From Pyrinomonadaceae bacterium MAG19_C2-C3 (GTDB lineage: Bacteria > Acidobacteriota > Blastocatellia > Pyrinomonadales > Pyrinomonadaceae): a stretch of DNA of 64,000 nucleotides. The DNA is taken from NCBI GenBank assembly GCA_024330265.1, contig JANDLT010000012.1:1-64000 (forward strand), written 5' to 3'. The number at the start of each line of letters is the position of its first letter. The first letter of the stretch is position 1. A program made the translations under genes and the position numbers. This document shows positions 44,201 to 54,196 of the stretch, in pieces. A model generated the notes under the pieces. The model ran no database searches and was not told the DNA's origin. It was given only the letters and a program-made list of their open reading frames with translations.

Positions 44201-45748
44201 TCATGCTTCGCATAAATCTCTGCCCGTCATCTCCGTCGGTTGTTCAACTCCAAGCGCGCGGAGAATTGTCGGTGCGATGTCTTCGAGTGCGCCGCCGTCG
44301 CGTAAGGTTAAGTTTTGCGCGTTGTCGTCAATGAAGTGGAACGGGACGAGGTTGGTGGTGTGCGCGGTGTGCGCGCCGCCGGTGTTGGGGTCAATCATCA
44401 TTTCGGCGTTGCCGTGGTCGGCGGTCACGAGCAATCTGCCGCGATGGGCGCGAACGGCTTTCATAATCCAGCCTAAACAGGTGTCAACGTGTTGGACGGC
44501 TTCGATGGTTTTATCGAGTTTGCCGGAGTGTCCAACCATGTCGGCGTTGGCGAAGTTGATGATGAAGACATCCGTTTCGCCCGCGTCCATCGTGCGTAAA
44601 ACTTTGTCGGTAATTTTATAGGCACTCATCTCCGGTGCTAAATCGTAAGTCGTGACCTTTTGCGACGGCACGAGCAAGCGCGATTCGCACGCGAACTCTT
44701 TTTCCGTGCCGCCGTTGAAAAAGTATGTGACGTGGGCGTACTTCTCCGTTTCCGCGAGACGATAGTTGTTGAGTTCGTGGCGGGCGAAGACTTCGGCAAG
44801 AATGTTCGGTCGCGTTTCCGGGGCGAAGACGAACGGCAAATTAAACGTCTTATCGTATTGCGTCAAACACACATAATCGAGACGCGGACGATTGGAAATA
44901 GCGAAGCCGTCGAAGCTTGCTTGCGTGAGGGCGTTCGTTAATTGACGCGCGCGGTCGGCGCGATAATTGAAGTGAAGCACCGCATCGCCGTCTTGAATGG
45001 TGGCGAGTGGTTCGCCGCTTTCCCGTGTGACAACGAGCGGTGTGATGAACTCATCGGTTGTGCCGCGTTCATACATCTGACAGATTCCGGTGAGCGGGTC
45101 GGTGATGGGTTCGCCCGTGCCGCGCGTGAGTAAGTTGTACGCGGCTACGGTGCGCTCCCAACGCTTGTCTCTATCCATCGCGTAGAAGCGTCCGACGACA
45201 GAAGCGATTGAAGCACATCCGACTTCAGCGCATTTGTTTTGCAAAGCCGCGATAAAACCAAGCGCGGACATCGGCGGCGTGTCGCGCCCGTCCAAGAAGG
45301 CGTGAACATAGACGCGGGTTAAACCTTGACGGCGCGCCATATCGAGCAGGGCGTGCAGGTGGTCTTGTGATGAATGAACCTTGCCATCAGAAACAAGCCC
45401 GATGAGATGAAGCGCGCGGTCACGTTCGCGCGCACCGTTCATCAAATTAACGAGCGTCGCATCGGTGAACAGTTCGCCGGATTCAATCGCGTAATCTATG
45501 CGCCCGATGTCGGTGCGTATCACGCGACCCGAACCGATGTTCAAATGTCCGACTTCACTATTTCCCATCACTCCGGCGGGAAGCCCGACACGTCTGCCGG
45601 AAGCTTCGAGTAAGGTCATCGGATATTTTTCTAAAACCCCATCATAGAACGGCGTCGCGGCGAGGCGAATCGCGTTACCTTCCGTGTCTTCACGATAGCC
45701 CCAACCATCGAGGATAAGCAGGGCGAGCGGGCTTTTATGTTTGTTCAT
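44201..45748 (-). CDS. gpmI: 2,3-bisphosphoglycerate-independent phosphoglycerate mutase
   Basis: Interconverts 3- and 2-phosphoglycerate in glycolysis and gluconeogenesis, with manganese. The 515-residue length is normal. The N terminus LALLILDGWGYRED holds a metal ligand, GVMGNSEVGHLNIGSGR the phospho-acceptor serine (residue 64), and the phosphatase-domain ligands appear in VTADHGNAEMM and GGAHTAHT. GAGG five or six bases before ATG 45748 supports that start. Enolase, the next enzyme, is 634 bases upstream on the same strand. Confidence 0.96.
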   Translation of the reverse strand: MNKHKSPLALLILDGWGYREDTEGNAIRLAATPFYDGVLEKYPMTLLEASGRRVGLPAGVMGNSEVGHLNIGSGRVIRTDIGRIDYAIESGELFTDATLVNLMNGARERDRALHLIGLVSDGKVHSSQDHLHALLDMARRQGLTRVYVHAFLDGRDTPPMSALGFIAALQNKCAEVGCASIASVVGRFYAMDRDKRWERTVAAYNLLTRGTGEPITDPLTGICQMYERGTTDEFITPLVVTRESGEPLATIQDGDAVLHFNYRADRARQLTNALTQASFDGFAISNRPRLDYVCLTQYDKTFNLPFVFAPETRPNILAEVFARHELNNYRLAETEKYAHVTYFFNGGTEKEFACESRLLVPSQKVTTYDLAPEMSAYKITDKVLRTMDAGETDVFIINFANADMVGHSGKLDKTIEAVQHVDTCLGWIMKAVRAHRGRLLVTADHGNAEMMIDPNTGGAHTAHTTNLVPFHFIDDNAQNLTLRDGGALEDIAPTILRALGVEQPTEMTGRDLCEA

Positions 45749-45766
45749 TTTCACCTCATCTTTTGA

Positions 45767-45982
45767 TTAAGCCGTTTGGTAGCGCGTGCCGCAGTTCGGG
45801 CATTGCGTCATACGTCTCACGCCGCTTAAAGGAATCGTCGGAATGACGAAGAAGAAGGTCAAAAATCTCATGCCTTTTTTGACGACGAAGTTGGTCAACG
45901 CCCCGCAAGTTTGACAGCGCATCTGACCCGAAGTGCGTTCGCTGCCCCATGTAAAAAAGCGTGTGCCGAAGATAAAAAACAC
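45767..45982 (-). CDS. Small zinc-ribbon protein
   Basis: A 71-residue protein with N-terminal MFFIFGTRFF, a first CQTC knuckle, a hydrophobic FLTFFFVIPTIPL segment and a second CPNCG knuckle. This is the layout of the zinc-ribbon family found across bacteria with unknown function. It lies between gpmI and the coiled-coil gene, 18 bases from gpmI, and may share its transcript. A longer overlapping frame (45756-46067) has no family features and was not adopted. Confidence 0.72.
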   Translation of the reverse strand: MFFIFGTRFFTWGSERTSGQMRCQTCGALTNFVVKKGMRFLTFFFVIPTIPLSGVRRMTQCPNCGTRYQTA

Positions 45983-46075
45983 AGGTTAAATTCCTTGTTG
46001 TAAGTCGCGGTTGATTTGATAAAACGCACGCTGTCCATGAAGGTGTGCGGCGTTGCGATAAGCCCAAGTTTTAAG

Positions 46076-46351
46076 TCAGACCCTGCTTTCAAGCGCGGCG
46101 ACACGGGCTTCCAAGTCGCGTATGTCGGCGCGGTATTCGACGGTTTCGGCGCAGGTTTGCAAGATGGTTGATTGGAGACTGTCAGAGCGTGAAGTGAAGG
46201 CGCGTAGTGAATGACTATTAAGCCGTCTGTTCATTTCATCAAAACGTTGGTTGATTTTTTCAAATTGCTCTTTGGTTTCCCGACGCATCTCCCTAAGTTC
46301 GTAGAGGATGACTTTTAGGTACTTGATGAGTTCGTCTTGGTTGTCATTCAT
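46076..46351 (-). CDS. Small coiled-coil protein
   Basis: A 91-residue mostly helical protein: YLKVILYELREMRRETKEQ, then EKINQRFDEMNRRL, a less regular middle, and a C-terminal RADIRDLEARVAALESRV heptad stretch. It shares its opening (short acidic start, then a Y-L-K/S-helix) and the RAD-Asp-Leu tail with the protein at 61012. AGGAG six bases before the ATG supports translation. It lies 31 bases downstream of eno on the same strand. Function unknown. Confidence 0.7.
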   Translation of the reverse strand: MNDNQDELIKYLKVILYELREMRRETKEQFEKINQRFDEMNRRLNSHSLRAFTSRSDSLQSTILQTCAETVEYRADIRDLEARVAALESRV

Positions 46352-46382
46352 AAGTTTCTCCTGTGATGAAGGTCGAATTTGA

Positions 46383-47763
<1,381 letters not shown>

Positions 47764-47774
<11 letters not shown>

Positions 47775-49230
47775 TTAGTGTTGCGCCCAATGCTTTGAAA
47801 AGCGCGCGGGCTTTGACGAGCGACTCGGCGTATTCGTCGGCGGGGTCACTATCGGCTGTGATGCCGCCGCCGGTGGCAAATTGCGCGCGGTTATTTTTTA
47901 TCGTCATCGTGCGGATGGCGACGCTTAAATCAAGCGTGCCGTCGAAGGCGAAGAAGCCTATCGCGCCCATTGAAAGTTCGCGGTTGTGCGGTTCGATGGC
48001 GTGGATGATTTCCATTGCGCGAAGCTTCGGCGCGCCCGTGATTGAGCCGGATGGAAACGTCGCCTGTAAGAGTTCGTGGGTCGTGACGTTTGTGCGAAGT
48101 CGCCCGCGCACAATCGAGACGAGATGAAAGAGCGTCGGGTGAATTTCGATGCGACATAGATCGGTGACTTTGACGGAAGCGTATTCACAGACGCGCCCTA
48201 AATCGTTTCGCATCAAGTCCACAATCATCACATTCTCGGCGCGGTCTTTCGCACTCGTCGCAAGTTCATGTCGCAAACGCGCATCGTCTCCCGCATCTTT
48301 TCCGCGTGGGCGCGTGCCTTTAATCGGGGCGGCGGTGATGATGCGCGTTCCGTTATGCGGACGATGCACGCGCAAAAATCTTTCGGGCGAGATGCTGATA
48401 ACGGTGTCGTCGCGGCGACGAATGAACGCGGCGTGTGATGCCGGGTGCGCCTGACGCAAACGTTTGAAGACGACTTCCGGCGTCGTTATATTGTCGAGGT
48501 CACAGGTGAAATTCTGCGTCAAGTTTGCCTGATAAATGTCGCCCGCGAAGATGTGTTCTTTGATGCGACGCACGGCGGTTTGGTAAGTCGCGGACGTGAA
48601 GTTGGAGACGGCGGTGTGCGTGGCTTGAACGGCGTTTGAGTTTATAAGCGGAACGATGTGTGTCTTGTGTGCGAGGTCGAGCAGTTCGGCGGCGAGGCGA
48701 CTCAATCTTTCTTCGCCCGCGAGGGTTGAAAGAATTGTGCGCCCAAGCTTGTAATCGTGAACGATGAGCGCGTCATAGAAAGCGAAGACCGCATCGGGTT
48801 CATCGGACGCGGGCGGTGCGTTCGACGTGTTCAAACGCAAATCAAGAAAGCGCGTGGCGAGTTTGTATGAAAGCGTGGCAATGCACAGCCCGCCGCGAAC
48901 GGGCTGTGCATCAACGTCATCAGCAATTTGGAGTGAAGGATAAGCGGCGAGGCGCGCGGTTAAATGTTCGAGAGCAGACGGGTGATTGATGACGCGCGGC
49001 AGAGTGTCGAAAGTTTGAACAAGCAAGCTTGTCCCGCGCGCTTCGATGGTTTCGCACGGGTCGAAGGCGGCGATTAGGTAACGCGCTTCGTTTGGTGTGC
49101 GATAGCCGCAACTATCCAAGAGACTTGGGCGGCGCGCGGCATCAAGGGAAAGAAGTGCGCGAACGAGCGTGTCGGCATCAAGGGCGAGTTCGCGCACGTT
49201 GCATGTTTGTGTCGCGTGGCGCGTCGGCAT
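47764..49230 (-). CDS. pabB: Aminodeoxychorismate synthase component I
   Basis: Forms 4-amino-4-deoxychorismate from chorismate for folate synthesis. The 488-residue protein has the C-terminal chorismate-binding core: SPERFLRV, PIKGTRPRG (the lysine distinguishes PabB from TrpE), ENVMIVDLMRNDLGRV, FPSGSITGAPKLRAMEII, MGAIGFFAFDG and TGGGITADSDPADEYAE. The first 200 residues are the weaker N-terminal domain. A glutamine amidotransferase partner (PabA) and a lyase (PabC) are not adjacent. The ATG at 49230 is preferred over 49287, which lies inside a repeat. Confidence 0.93.
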
Positions 49231-49266
49231 GATAGTGGGTGTTTGTCTCTGCGGTTTCTTTGCGTC

Positions 49267-49321
49267 CTCTGCGTCTCTGCGGTTCAACTGTCTGATGATT
49301 ATTAACCGCAGAGACGCAGAG
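49267..49321. repeat. CTCTGCGTCTCTGCGG hairpin between pabB and purL
   Basis: CTCTGCGTCTCTGCGGTT (49267-49284) pairs perfectly with AACCGCAGAGACGCAGAG (49304-49321) around a 19-base loop, with further partial copies on both sides. A related spacer lies at 62752-62850. Similar words occur in unrelated bacterial genomes, to my knowledge. Confidence 0.8.
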
Positions 49322-49349
49322 AATAAAGAGGTGACGCAGAGATAAAACT

Positions 49350-51695
49350 TTAGTTCGAGAGCAAAGTTGAAGGTTGGCTCAACTGTTCATCAAGCCCTGT
49401 GCGCCACGCGGTTTCGAGTGCGGCAAGGTCAAGGGAAATCGTTTCGGCATCAATCGTGATGTTTAAGGTGTCGTCGTCCGTCGTGCGCCCGATGATGTCG
49501 TAAGGGCAATTTGCACCCGCGATGATTTCCGTAAATCGTTCGCGTTCAGCATCCGCGAAACTGACGATGATGCGCCCGCCCGCTTCGCCAAAGAGGGTGA
49601 CTCTCATAGAGCGTGCGGCGTCCGTCCCTGTTAATTCAATCGTCGCTCCGGTGCGCGTGCGGTTGTGCGATGAGAAACAACATTCCGCGAGGGCGACGGC
49701 GAAACCGCCGTCCGCGATGTCGTGCGCGGAGAGAATCACGCTCGCTTCGGAGAGCGCGAGGCACGCCTTTTGAACCCTAAGTTCGCCTTCGAGGTCGCAC
49801 GGCGGAAGCACGCCCGCGCGCTTCATATCGTCAATCATTTTGCCTTCGATGAACGCCGCGTACTCGCTCACCCGCGCGTCATCATGCGGGCTTTGTCTGC
49901 CGAGAACAGCGATGAAATCATTCGCCGCCTTGAAGCCCGGTTGAATCACGCGGCGCACGTCTTCGATGAGTCCGACCATGCCGATGACGGGTGTCGGCGG
50001 AATGCCGCGCCCGTCGGTTTCGTTATAAAACGAGACGTTGCCGGAGATGACCGGAGTGTCGAACATGCGGCACGCTTCCGCCATGCCGTCTATGGTTTCG
50101 GAAAAATCCCACATCACTTCCGGTCTTTCCGGCGACGCGAAGTTAAGACAATTCGTGATGGCGATGGGCGTCGCCCCGACGCACACGACATTGCGCGCAG
50201 CTTCGGCGACGAGGTGCTTCGCCCCTTCACGCGGATTGACGGCGCATCGTCGCCCGTTGCCGTCGAGACACATCGCAAGGGCGCGGCGCGTTTCTTTGAT
50301 ACGCACTACCGCCGCATCCGCTCCCGGCAGAACGACGGTGTTGGTGCGAACCATGTAATCGTATTGACGATAAACCCAACGCTTCGACGCGATGTTGGGC
50401 GAAGCAATAAGACGCAGTAAAGCTTGCGCGTAATCCGGTGATGAACTTACTTCGATTTGTTCTTCATTGCTTTCGAGAGAAGCATAATTGAGAAGATGAC
50501 GAGCATGATTATCGTGAGTTGAAGCATCGGTTTGTTCCTCTTTCTCTATGGTTCGTGCCTTGAGCGGGCGTTGATAAACAGGGGCTTCATCGGTCAGGTA
50601 TGTGACCGGAATGTCGGCTTGAAGTTCGCCCTTGTGACGGACGGCGAGGCGTTCGGTGTCGGTCACTGTGCCGACGACGACGGCATCCAAATCCCACTTG
50701 CGAAAGATGTCTATGATTTCGCGCTCTCTGCCTTTGTGCGCGACAATCAACATGCGCTCTTGCGATTCGGAGAGCATCATCTCGTAAGCTGTCATGCCGG
50801 TTTCGCGTTGCGGCACAAGGTCGAGGTCAAGGTCAAGACCCGTTCCGGCACGCGCCGCCATCTCGCATGAACTGGAAGTCAAACCCGCCGCGCCCATGTC
50901 TTGAATTCCGGCGATGCCGCCCGAACGCATCGCTTCAAGGCACGCTTCGAGCAACAGCTTTTCTAAAAACGGATCGCCGACTTGAACGGTCGGACGTTTC
51001 TCCAGAGCCGCGTCGTCGAACTCCGCCGATGCCATCGTCGCGCCGTGAATGCCGTCTCTGCCTGTCTTCGCTCCGACGTATAAAACGGGATTTCCCAAAC
51101 CCGTCGCCTTGCCAAAAAAGATTCCATCCTCACGAACTAAGCCTAAAGCGAACGCATTGACGAGCGGATTGAAATTATAAGCCGCATCGAACACGGTTTC
51201 ACCGCCGACGGTGGCGACGCCAAACGCATTACCGTAATGCGCGATACCGCCGACGACGCCGGACAACAAACGACGATTGCGCCGCGCGTGTTCTTTATCA
51301 TCGAGCCTGCCGAAGCGAATCGAGTTCATCGCCGCGACGGGACGCGCTCCCATCGTGAAGATGTCGCGCAGGATGCCGCCGACTCCGGTCGCCGCGCCCT
51401 GAAACGGTTCGATGAATGACGGATGATTGTGTGATTCGACCTTGAACGCCGCGCACCATCCGTCGCCGACATCTACGACACCCGCGTTTTCTCCGGGCGG
51501 CACGATGACACGTTCACCATGTGTCGGAAGCCTCTTCAAATGCACACGCGATGATTTATACGAACAATGCTCCGACCACATCACTGAAAACACACCGAGT
51601 TCGACGAACGTGGGTTCGCGCCCCATCAATTTAAGGATGCGCTCGTATTCTTCCTTCGTGATGTTATGCGCGGTGAGAGTTTCGAGAGTGAGCAT
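49350..51695 (-). CDS. purL: Phosphoribosylformylglycinamidine synthase, PurL subunit
   Basis: Catalytic synthase subunit of the fourth step of purine synthesis, acting with PurS and PurQ. The 781-residue protein is the small-type PurL. It has [32 protein letters not shown], the ATP-site GGIAHYGN and [11 protein letters not shown], and [20 protein letters not shown]. The second half has [19 protein letters not shown] and [18 protein letters not shown]. Near residues 385-420 there is a polar insert ([12 protein letters not shown]) not usual in the family. It is about 3.5 kb from purQ and purS, separated by two redox genes and an R-M locus. Confidence 0.96.
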   Translation of the reverse strand: MLTLETLTAHNITKEEYERILKLMGREPTFVELGVFSVMWSEHCSYKSSRVHLKRLPTHGERVIVPPGENAGVVDVGDGWCAAFKVESHNHPSFIEPFQGAATGVGGILRDIFTMGARPVAAMNSIRFGRLDDKEHARRNRRLLSGVVGGIAHYGNAFGVATVGGETVFDAAYNFNPLVNAFALGLVREDGIFFGKATGLGNPVLYVGAKTGRDGIHGATMASAEFDDAALEKRPTVQVGDPFLEKLLLEACLEAMRSGGIAGIQDMGAAGLTSSSCEMAARAGTGLDLDLDLVPQRETGMTAYEMMLSESQERMLIVAHKGREREIIDIFRKWDLDAVVVGTVTDTERLAVRHKGELQADIPVTYLTDEAPVYQRPLKARTIEKEEQTDASTHDNHARHLLNYASLESNEEQIEVSSSPDYAQALLRLIASPNIASKRWVYRQYDYMVRTNTVVLPGADAAVVRIKETRRALAMCLDGNGRRCAVNPREGAKHLVAEAARNVVCVGATPIAITNCLNFASPERPEVMWDFSETIDGMAEACRMFDTPVISGNVSFYNETDGRGIPPTPVIGMVGLIEDVRRVIQPGFKAANDFIAVLGRQSPHDDARVSEYAAFIEGKMIDDMKRAGVLPPCDLEGELRVQKACLALSEASVILSAHDIADGGFAVALAECCFSSHNRTRTGATIELTGTDAARSMRVTLFGEAGGRIIVSFADAERERFTEIIAGANCPYDIIGRTTDDDTLNITIDAETISLDLAALETAWRTGLDEQLSQPSTLLSN

Positions 51696-51707
51696 AATAA
51701 AGCAGGA

Positions 51708-51782
51708 GTCAGGAGTCAGAAGCCAGAAGTTCAGAATGGAAACAGGAAGGCGAGCCTTTTATTCTGGCTCCTGACTCCTGAC
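51708..51782. repeat. GGAGTCA reiterated-word hairpin between the TlpA-like gene and purL
   Basis: GTCAGGAGTCAGAAGCCAGAA (51708-51728) pairs with 51762-51782 with one mismatch over 21 bases. The words continue outside the stem. The right arm overlaps the end of the TlpA-like gene, so it may act as that gene's terminator. Confidence 0.72.
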
Positions 51783-52421
51783 TTCCGGCTCCTGACTTTC
51801 ACTTATCACTTTATTTATCGCGTCGGTGAGTTCGGCGGGCTTGATGCGTCCGGTGTGTTTGAAGACGAGTTTGCCGGATTTGTCGAACAGAAAAGTCGCG
51901 GGAAGCGCACCCGTCCATGTCGCATCAATCGTGTCAATCGCGGCGGCGGGGTCGGGAGCGTTTAAGAGATACGCCGGAATCGCGGTCGCTTTCATCTCGC
52001 GCAAGAAAGCGGGAACGTCCGTCGTGATGAGTTCGGGTTCATCAACCGAGACGGTGAAGAAGTCGAGACCGCGCGGGCGATACTTCGCGTCAATGCTCAC
52101 TAAATCGGGAAACTCTTCGCGGCACGGCACGCACCACGTCGCCCAGAAATTGATGAGTACGGGACGCGCTTTGTTCGGTTCGCTTCCCTGTTGTTTGAGG
52201 CGTGCGGTGAGTTGCGCGGCGTCGAGGGGTTGAACGCGGAAAGCGTCGTCTAGCCGGACGGCTTTGCATTCCGACAAAGGCAATTCGTAAATCGCTCCCG
52301 CTTTTTGTGCGCGGGTTAGGCTTAGTTCTTGCGCGTGGTTGCGCGTCATCGCCGTCGCCAGTATCGAACAGGCGACGGCGATGACGACGATGACTTTGAG
52401 CGTTGGTGAATGCTTCATCAT
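51759..52421 (-). CDS. TlpA-like thioredoxin-fold protein
   Basis: A 220-residue exported or membrane-anchored thiol-disulfide oxidoreductase. An N-terminal hydrophobic segment (about residues 8-25) precedes a thioredoxin domain with ATWCVPCREEFPDL; the WCVPC pair is the redox centre. The TlpA/ResA-type insert FFTVSVDEPELI and cis-Pro region LPATFLFDKSGKLVFK are seen. It may reduce or deliver electrons to periplasmic thiols, for example in cytochrome maturation, but no such genes are adjacent. Its ATG shares a base with the stop of the upstream redoxin gene (TAATG), implying translational coupling. Confidence 0.9.
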   Translation of the reverse strand: MMKHSPTLKVIVVIAVACSILATAMTRNHAQELSLTRAQKAGAIYELPLSECKAVRLDDAFRVQPLDAAQLTARLKQQGSEPNKARPVLINFWATWCVPCREEFPDLVSIDAKYRPRGLDFFTVSVDEPELITTDVPAFLREMKATAIPAYLLNAPDPAAAIDTIDATWTGALPATFLFDKSGKLVFKHTGRIKPAELTDAINKVISESQEPEVRSQEPE

Positions 52422-53035
52422 TATTCGGCGACGCGCTTAATCGAGCAACCGAAGGCTTTTGCCTGCGCGGTTTTGACGGGCGTACCAGCAATGACGGCAT
52501 CCATCGCATCGCGCGTGTCGTTGGCAGTGATGTTCGTGCCGTTTCGCGCGTCGTCAATGCGACCGCGATACACGACTTTGTTGGAAGCATCGAGCAGGAA
52601 AACTTCGGGCGTGACTTGCGCGCCGAGTTGGTCGGCGATTTTGTTGCCCGCGTCTTTCAAGATGACGAACGACAGACCATTGTCGCCCGCGTGCTTGGTG
52701 ATGGTCGCCGCGTCTTCGGCTTTGTTCGAGTTGATGCCGACGACGGTGATGCCTTTCGCCTTGTAATCGGCGGCGAGTTTCGCCATGCGTTCGTTATAAG
52801 CGTTTGACACCGGGCATTGCGTCGAAACGAAAATCAACGCCGTCCCCTTCGCGCCTTTGAGCGAAGAGAGTGAATGCTGTTTGCCGCTCGCGTCCAGCAA
52901 CTTGAAATCGGCGACCGTCGCACCGACGTTAGCTTCAAGTGTGGAAGCCGCGAAGGTGTGGTTAAAAGTGAAACTCGCGGCGCAACATATAGCGGCGAGG
53001 ATGACGAGGGCGAAAGTGAAAAATCTTGGCTTCAT
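52421..53035 (-). CDS. Exported peroxiredoxin-like (redoxin) protein
   Basis: A 204-residue thioredoxin-fold protein of the redoxin/AhpC-TSA type, with a signal peptide ending near ASFTFNHTFAAS. VGATVADFKLLDASGKQHSL opens the domain. FVSTQCPVSNAYNERM holds the single likely peroxidatic or redox cysteine, and GINSNKAEDAATI and DQLGAQVTPEVFLLD follow. With only one cysteine in the motif it probably needs an external reductant; the coupled TlpA-like protein is the natural candidate. AAGGAG seven bases before the ATG. Confidence 0.88.
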   Translation of the reverse strand: MKPRFFTFALVILAAICCAASFTFNHTFAASTLEANVGATVADFKLLDASGKQHSLSSLKGAKGTALIFVSTQCPVSNAYNERMAKLAADYKAKGITVVGINSNKAEDAATITKHAGDNGLSFVILKDAGNKIADQLGAQVTPEVFLLDASNKVVYRGRIDDARNGTNITANDTRDAMDAVIAGTPVKTAQAKAFGCSIKRVAE

Positions 53036-53161
53036 TTTAAATCTCCTTAAAAATGTTTTGAGCGTTACGGGGTGTGTGCGAAAAGATTATCAGGGCAAAG
53101 CGAAAAGCGACAAGGTAGGAAGAATTGATTCATTAACTCACCTTACGCGGTTTTGACTTTT

Positions 53162-53398
53162 AGCCGCTTTCAAGCGGCTTCCCGCGAAGCGGCGACTAGC
53201 CACGCGATTTATCGCGTGGACAAGGGGCGTAAGAATTGAAAGGGCGTTTTAACGTCCTTTTGAAAGTTGGCTTTAGCCGGATGCTAAAGCGGGCGCGGGA
53301 AGGACGTTAAAACGCCCTCCAATGTTCAACTTGCTTCACCCATCCGTCAAACGGCTGGTCTAAGTGCCGCTTCGCCGCAAAGCCCGATGAATCGGGCT
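53162..53398. repeat. Modular palindromic intergenic element, copy 6 (mixed arms)
   Basis: Left outer AGCCGCTTTCAAGCGGCT (53162-53179) and inner CCACGCGATTTATCGCGTGG (53200-53219); right inner CCATCCGTCAAACGGCTGG (53340-53358) and outer AGCCCGATGAATCGGGCT (53381-53398). The left and right arms use different stem words, while hairpin positions and TC/GA centres are kept. Imperfect flanking repeats CACCTTACGCGGTTTTGA (from about 53139) and CAAAACTGCGTAAGGTG (to about 53421) lie just outside. Confidence 0.9.
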
Positions 53399-53410
53399 AA
53401 ACATCAAAAC

Positions 53411-53475
53411 TGCGTAAGGTGATTCATTAAATCATTCAGTCATTGATTCAATGAGCCGATGAAACAATGAATCAA
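53411..53475. repeat. CATTGA/TCAATG reiterated-word spacer, copy 3
   Basis: GTGATTCATTAAATCATTC, CATTGATTCAATGAGCCGAT and GAAACAATGAATCAATC repeat and mirror the words found at 2473 and 9237. It is adjacent to modular element copy 6 and ends at the stop of the SRA-like frame. Confidence 0.55.
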
Positions 53476-53897
53476 TCTTTTCGCTTCAGGGTGAATCGCC
53501 AAAGCATGCGTTTCTCCTGTTCGTCGTATTCATGACGCGCTTGTTGGACGCGCCACAGCCCAAGCGGTTGCCAGCGTCCGGGCGCGAGTTTGCGAAAGAG
53601 CGGAACAGCGTGTCGGGTTTCAATCGCAGCGAGCAGTGCGCGGTTTTGTGGCGATAAATGTTGGTCGCCGTGCCTGCCGTGTCCGGTATAAGTGATGGTG
53701 TCGCCGGAAGCGTCGGCGCGGTCGGGATAGCATGGGTTGATTTCGCCGAAGTCGGTGAGCAATGAAATCAAACGCCCGTCATTTTGATAAACCCCAAGCC
53801 GCGTTCGGTGCGTGCGATTTACTTCTGACCACGACAAAATTTCTCCGTCGTCATGCGTTCGAGGTTCTTCTATTCCGCGATGCTTGCGACTTGCCAT
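53472..53897 (-). CDS. SRA/YDG-like domain protein in an R-M locus
   Basis: About 141 residues. After a charged start, LSWSEVNRTHRTRLGVYQND is followed by ITYTGHGRHGDQHLSPQNRA and a C-terminal RMLWRFTLKRKD. The Tyr-Thr-Gly, Gly-Asp-Gln and Asn-Arg-Ala spacing resembles the SRA/YDG-like domains of modification-dependent restriction enzymes, which read modified bases. It has no visible nuclease motif. It overlaps the upstream HaeII-like frame by 28 bases in another frame, and its ATG at 53897 lacks a ribosome site. It could therefore be translated by coupling or be the remainder of one gene broken by a frameshift. Family call tentative. Confidence 0.5.
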   Translation of the reverse strand: MASRKHRGIEEPRTHDDGEILSWSEVNRTHRTRLGVYQNDGRLISLLTDFGEINPCYPDRADASGDTITYTGHGRHGDQHLSPQNRALLAAIETRHAVPLFRKLAPGRWQPLGLWRVQQARHEYDEQEKRMLWRFTLKRKD

Positions 53898-54196
53898 AAA
53901 CCGGGTGTGTCTTCGTTTAAGTATCCGCGTTGTTGGAAAAACTCGACGACTCCGGCGACCTGCGGAAACTCTGCTTTGAAGGTTGAGACTTTGCCGAGAA
54001 GTTGGCGCGTGACATCGTTGCACCAACGTAAGGAAGGGTTTTGATAAGTGGTTTTATCAAGCGGGTCAACGTCTCCATGTGTTCTCGAACGATGGAGAAC
54101 TTCCGCGATTTGAATCGGCTTGTAAAAATCAACGCGGGCTTTGCGAATGATAAGGTCAATTCGCGTTTTGGCATCAATCACATTTTGACTCATCAT
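53870..54196 (-). CDS. HaeII-like restriction endonuclease, N-terminal domain only
   Basis: A 108-residue protein. DAKTRIDLIIRKARVDFYKP leads into IQIAEVLHRSR and then a Leu-Asp-Thr-Tyr and LLGKVSTFKAEF pattern. This corresponds, from memory, to the first hundred residues of HaeII. HaeII itself is about 350 residues, so the catalytic part is missing here. The frame ends at 53870 inside the next, overlapping SRA-like frame. Its ATG overlaps the end of the C5 methyltransferase by four bases (ATGA). It is either a truncated endonuclease or the DNA-binding half of a split one. Confidence 0.62.
   Translation of the reverse strand: MMSQNVIDAKTRIDLIIRKARVDFYKPIQIAEVLHRSRTHGDVDPLDKTTYQNPSLRWCNDVTRQLLGKVSTFKAEFPQVAGVVEFFQQRGYLNEDTPGLWQVASIAE

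Noticed and set aside
45756-46067. 103-residue frame overlapping the zinc-ribbon gene
   Set aside because: The overlapping 71-residue frame has paired zinc knuckles matching a known family; this one has none.
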